A stretch of DNA of 6,172 bases from Deltaproteobacteria bacterium (GTDB lineage: Bacteria; Desulfobacterota; Desulfovibrionia; Desulfovibrionales; Desulfovibrionaceae): positions 1 to 6,172 of the forward strand of contig JAJBSY010000328.1 in the NCBI GenBank assembly GCA_020861205.1, given 5' to 3'. The position numbers and the translations under genes are program-made. This document shows positions 4,230 to 6,172 of this stretch, one piece after another (positions within the stretch are counted from its first letter, which is position 1; the number at the start of each line of letters is the position of its first letter). Under the pieces are notes generated by a model. The model saw only the letters and a list, made by a program, of their open reading frames with translations. It had not been told where the DNA came from and made no database searches.

Positions 4230-6172
4230 ATGGATACGCGGGCGCTGACCCTTCTGGAGCTGCCCAAGGTACTGACGTATCTTGCGGATAAAGCCGTTTC
4301 CGATGCCGGTAAAGCGGCGTGTCTCGCCTTGCGCCCGCATTGCGACATCGATTCCGTCCGTAAAGCCGGCGCATGGTTCGCCCAGGGGAGAGTCTGGAAG
4401 GCCACGTCCGGCTTCGTCCTGCCCGCTTTCCTGAGCCTGGACGGCGTTCTCGCGTACCTGGAAACGCCGGCAGCTTTGCTGGATCTCGACGCCTTGTGGG
4501 GGCTCAGGCAGACCCTCGTGCCCGCCAAGGAACTTCTCGAATCGCTTGAAGAGACGGATTCGCCGGACGGCGAGTCGCAGTGGCCGCTGCTCGCGGAGCG
4601 GGCGAAATCTTTTGTGTTCCCGCACCAGAGCATTACCGCGCTCGTCCGGTGCCTCGCGGACGACGGCCGGTTGCGGGACGAGGCGTCGCCCGAACTTCTG
4701 CTCGCGCGCGGCGGTATCCGTTCCCTGCACCAGACCTGTACGCGCAGGGTCCGGGAATTCATCCAGCAAAACAATCTGGAGCAATTCCTCCAGGACGACT
4801 TCATGACCCTGTCATCAGACCGCTACGTTTTGCCGCTCAAAGCAAACTTCAAGGGACGGCTTCAGGGGGTCATCCACGATTATTCCCAAACGGGAGAAAC
4901 CTGTTATTTCGAACCGGTTTTCCTGATGGAAGTCAACAACCGGTTGCAGGAATTGAAACAGGAGGAACGTGAGGCGGAAATCAAGGTCCTGCAATACCTG
5001 ACGACCCTGATGCAAGGCGAGCTGCCCGCGATCCGCGACGTTTACGCGCTCCTTACCGATATCGACGTCACCCTCGCGGTCGCGTCCCTGGCCGATACCT
5101 ATGACGGGGTAAGCCTGGAGTTCGGGGAAGACGAGCCGGTTTCGCTGCACAACGCCTGCCATCCTCTTCTATCTTTGCAGCATAAGGCCGACCCCAAGGC
5201 GTCGCCGTCCCCGGTTCCCGTGGACGTTCTGCTTAAAAGGGACCAGCGTGCGCTCATCATAAGCGGCGGCAACGCGGGCGGGAAGACCGTCACCCTTAAA
5301 ACGCTGGGGCTTGCGGCGGTGATGGGCATGTGCGGTATTCCGGTTCCGGCTTCGCCGGGCAGCACGCTGCCGCTCTGGCGCGACATGCAGGTCTTTATCG
5401 GCGACGAGCAGAGCCTGGAGGACCATGTTTCAACCTTCACGGCCCAGATCCGCAACCTGTCCAAGGTCTGGGACGATATCGGAAAGCACAGCCTGGTCAT
5501 CCTCGACGAATTCGGCGCGGGAACAGATCCGGCTCAGGGCGCGGCCCTGGCGCAAGCGGTCGTGGACGGGCTGCTCGACGCGGGCGCGTACGTTCTGGCT
5601 GCGACGCACTTTCCCGCGCTTAAGGCGTACGCCTTGTCGCGCGAAGGGGTCCGGGCCGCTTCCGTCCTCTTCGATCCGCAGTCCAAAAAGCCTCTCTTCC
5701 GTCTGGCCTACGATCAGGTAGGCGCCAGCCAGGCCCTGGACGTGGCCCGAGAACACGGCCTGCCCGAACAGGTTCTGCGCCGGGCGGAGCAATACCTCCT
5801 CCTGGACGGGGCGGATACCGGCAGCCTCATAGACCGGCTCAATGCCTTGGCGGTCGAGCGCGAAAAAGAGATTGCCGGACTTGAGGCGGAACGCAAAAAG
5901 CTGAACGACAAACGGATTCGGCTGGACGAAACGTTTGCCAGGGAGCGGGAAGCTCTCTTCGGCCGGATCCAGGCCGATGCCCAGAGCGTGCTTAGGGAAT
6001 GGAAGATGTCGCGCATCAGTCATAAACAGGCGCTCAAGGAACTTTCCAAGGCGCGCAAAAGCCTGATCGCGGAAACAACGGATACGACAGCCGCGAGCGC
6101 CACGGGCGAGGAAACGCCCACGGCCGATTTCCATCCCGGCATGGTGGTTCGCTATACGGCCTGGGACAAGGA
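4230..6172 (+). CDS. mutS2: Endonuclease MutS2, 3'-truncated
   Basis: MutS2 is a MutS-like ATPase, not a mismatch-repair protein. Studied homologues suppress recombination (Helicobacter) or split collided ribosomes (Bacillus). The frame is open to the right edge, giving 647 residues. It has an N-terminal helical core; the clamp segment RYVLPLKANFKGRLQGVIHDYSQTG starts near residue 198; Walker A is GGNAGGKT (346-353); GDEQSLEDHVSTF (391-403) follows; Walker B is LVILDE (422-427) then FGAGTDP; His460 is in ATHFP. A Glu/Lys/Arg-rich coiled coil spans about 532-615, and FHPGMVVRY begins the next domain. The C-terminal Smr nuclease domain should lie beyond the window. Walker A has Gly where most MutS proteins have Pro (GPN). 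The start at 4230 has no clear Shine-Dalgarno and lies 6 bases after the yqeY-like stop, so coupling is likely. Confidence 0.95.
   Translation, partial: MDTRALTLLELPKVLTYLADKAVSDAGKAACLALRPHCDIDSVRKAGAWFAQGRVWKATSGFVLPAFLSLDGVLAYLETPAALLDLDALWGLRQTLVPAKELLESLEETDSPDGESQWPLLAERAKSFVFPHQSITALVRCLADDGRLRDEASPELLLARGGIRSLHQTCTRRVREFIQQNNLEQFLQDDFMTLSSDRYVLPLKANFKGRLQGVIHDYSQTGETCYFEPVFLMEVNNRLQELKQEEREAEIKVLQYLTTLMQGELPAIRDVYALLTDIDVTLAVASLADTYDGVSLEFGEDEPVSLHNACHPLLSLQHKADPKASPSPVPVDVLLKRDQRALIISGGNAGGKTVTLKTLGLAAVMGMCGIPVPASPGSTLPLWRDMQVFIGDEQSLEDHVSTFTAQIRNLSKVWDDIGKHSLVILDEFGAGTDPAQGAALAQAVVDGLLDAGAYVLAATHFPALKAYALSREGVRAASVLFDPQSKKPLFRLAYDQVGASQALDVAREHGLPEQVLRRAEQYLLLDGADTGSLIDRLNALAVEREKEIAGLEAERKKLNDKRIRLDETFAREREALFGRIQADAQSVLREWKMSRISHKQALKELSKARKSLIAETTDTTAASATGEETPTADFHPGMVVRYTAWDK

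Noticed and set aside
4221..4232. yqeY and mutS2 as one readthrough fusion, since they share a frame with only TGA and two codons between them
   Set aside because: A shared frame has a one-in-three chance, both proteins have normal family ends, and TGA is the usual terminator in this window.
3815..4804. A 329-codon open frame on the minus strand opposite yqeY and mutS2
   Set aside because: Its translation is Ser/Arg-rich low-complexity sequence typical of an antisense shadow, and both opposite-strand genes match well-known families.
5430..6134. A 234-codon minus-strand open frame opposite mutS2
   Set aside because: It covers the MutS2 ATPase and coiled-coil coding region, whose + strand motifs are unmistakable.

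Overview
The window is an ordinary stretch of Gram-negative housekeeping genes, all on the + strand. It is moderately GC-rich and densely packed. LPS genes (Kdo synthesis and Lpt transport), the protein sequences and the gene set suggest a deltaproteobacterium of the Desulfovibrio/Desulfovibrionaceae type. That placement is inferred from remembered resemblance, not from a search.

Region 1 (2-3224) is an LPS operon in the order kdsA (5' end cut off), kdsC, lptC, lptA, lptB. kdsA/kdsC overlap by 11 bases and every later junction is a 4-base ATGA overlap, so translation is probably coupled throughout. KdsA and KdsC make Kdo, while LptC, LptA and LptB belong to the machine that carries finished LPS from the inner to the outer membrane. 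The surprise is lptC. Its frame is intact from start codon to the ATGA junction with lptA, but two in-frame stops (TAG at 1553, TGA at 1667) cut it into three pieces with no frameshift.

Region 2 (3225-3773) carries rpsU (ribosomal protein bS21) with a TTG start behind a very strong Shine-Dalgarno. Two gene-free gaps flank it, holding candidate promoters, leader hairpins and a terminator-like hairpin. In E. coli and many proteobacteria lptB is followed by rpoN; here it is followed by rpsU, which usually heads the macromolecular-synthesis cluster (rpsU-dnaG-rpoD).

Region 3 (3774-6172) has a GatB/YqeY-family gene followed 6 bases later by mutS2, which runs off the right edge before its Smr domain.

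I see no mobile element, CRISPR array, tRNA, rRNA or defence system. The points worth a second look are the doubly interrupted lptC, a tandemly duplicated RBS-plus-start at lptA, the lptB/rpsU junction, and two unusual residues in KdsC. I found no convincing new multi-gene system.
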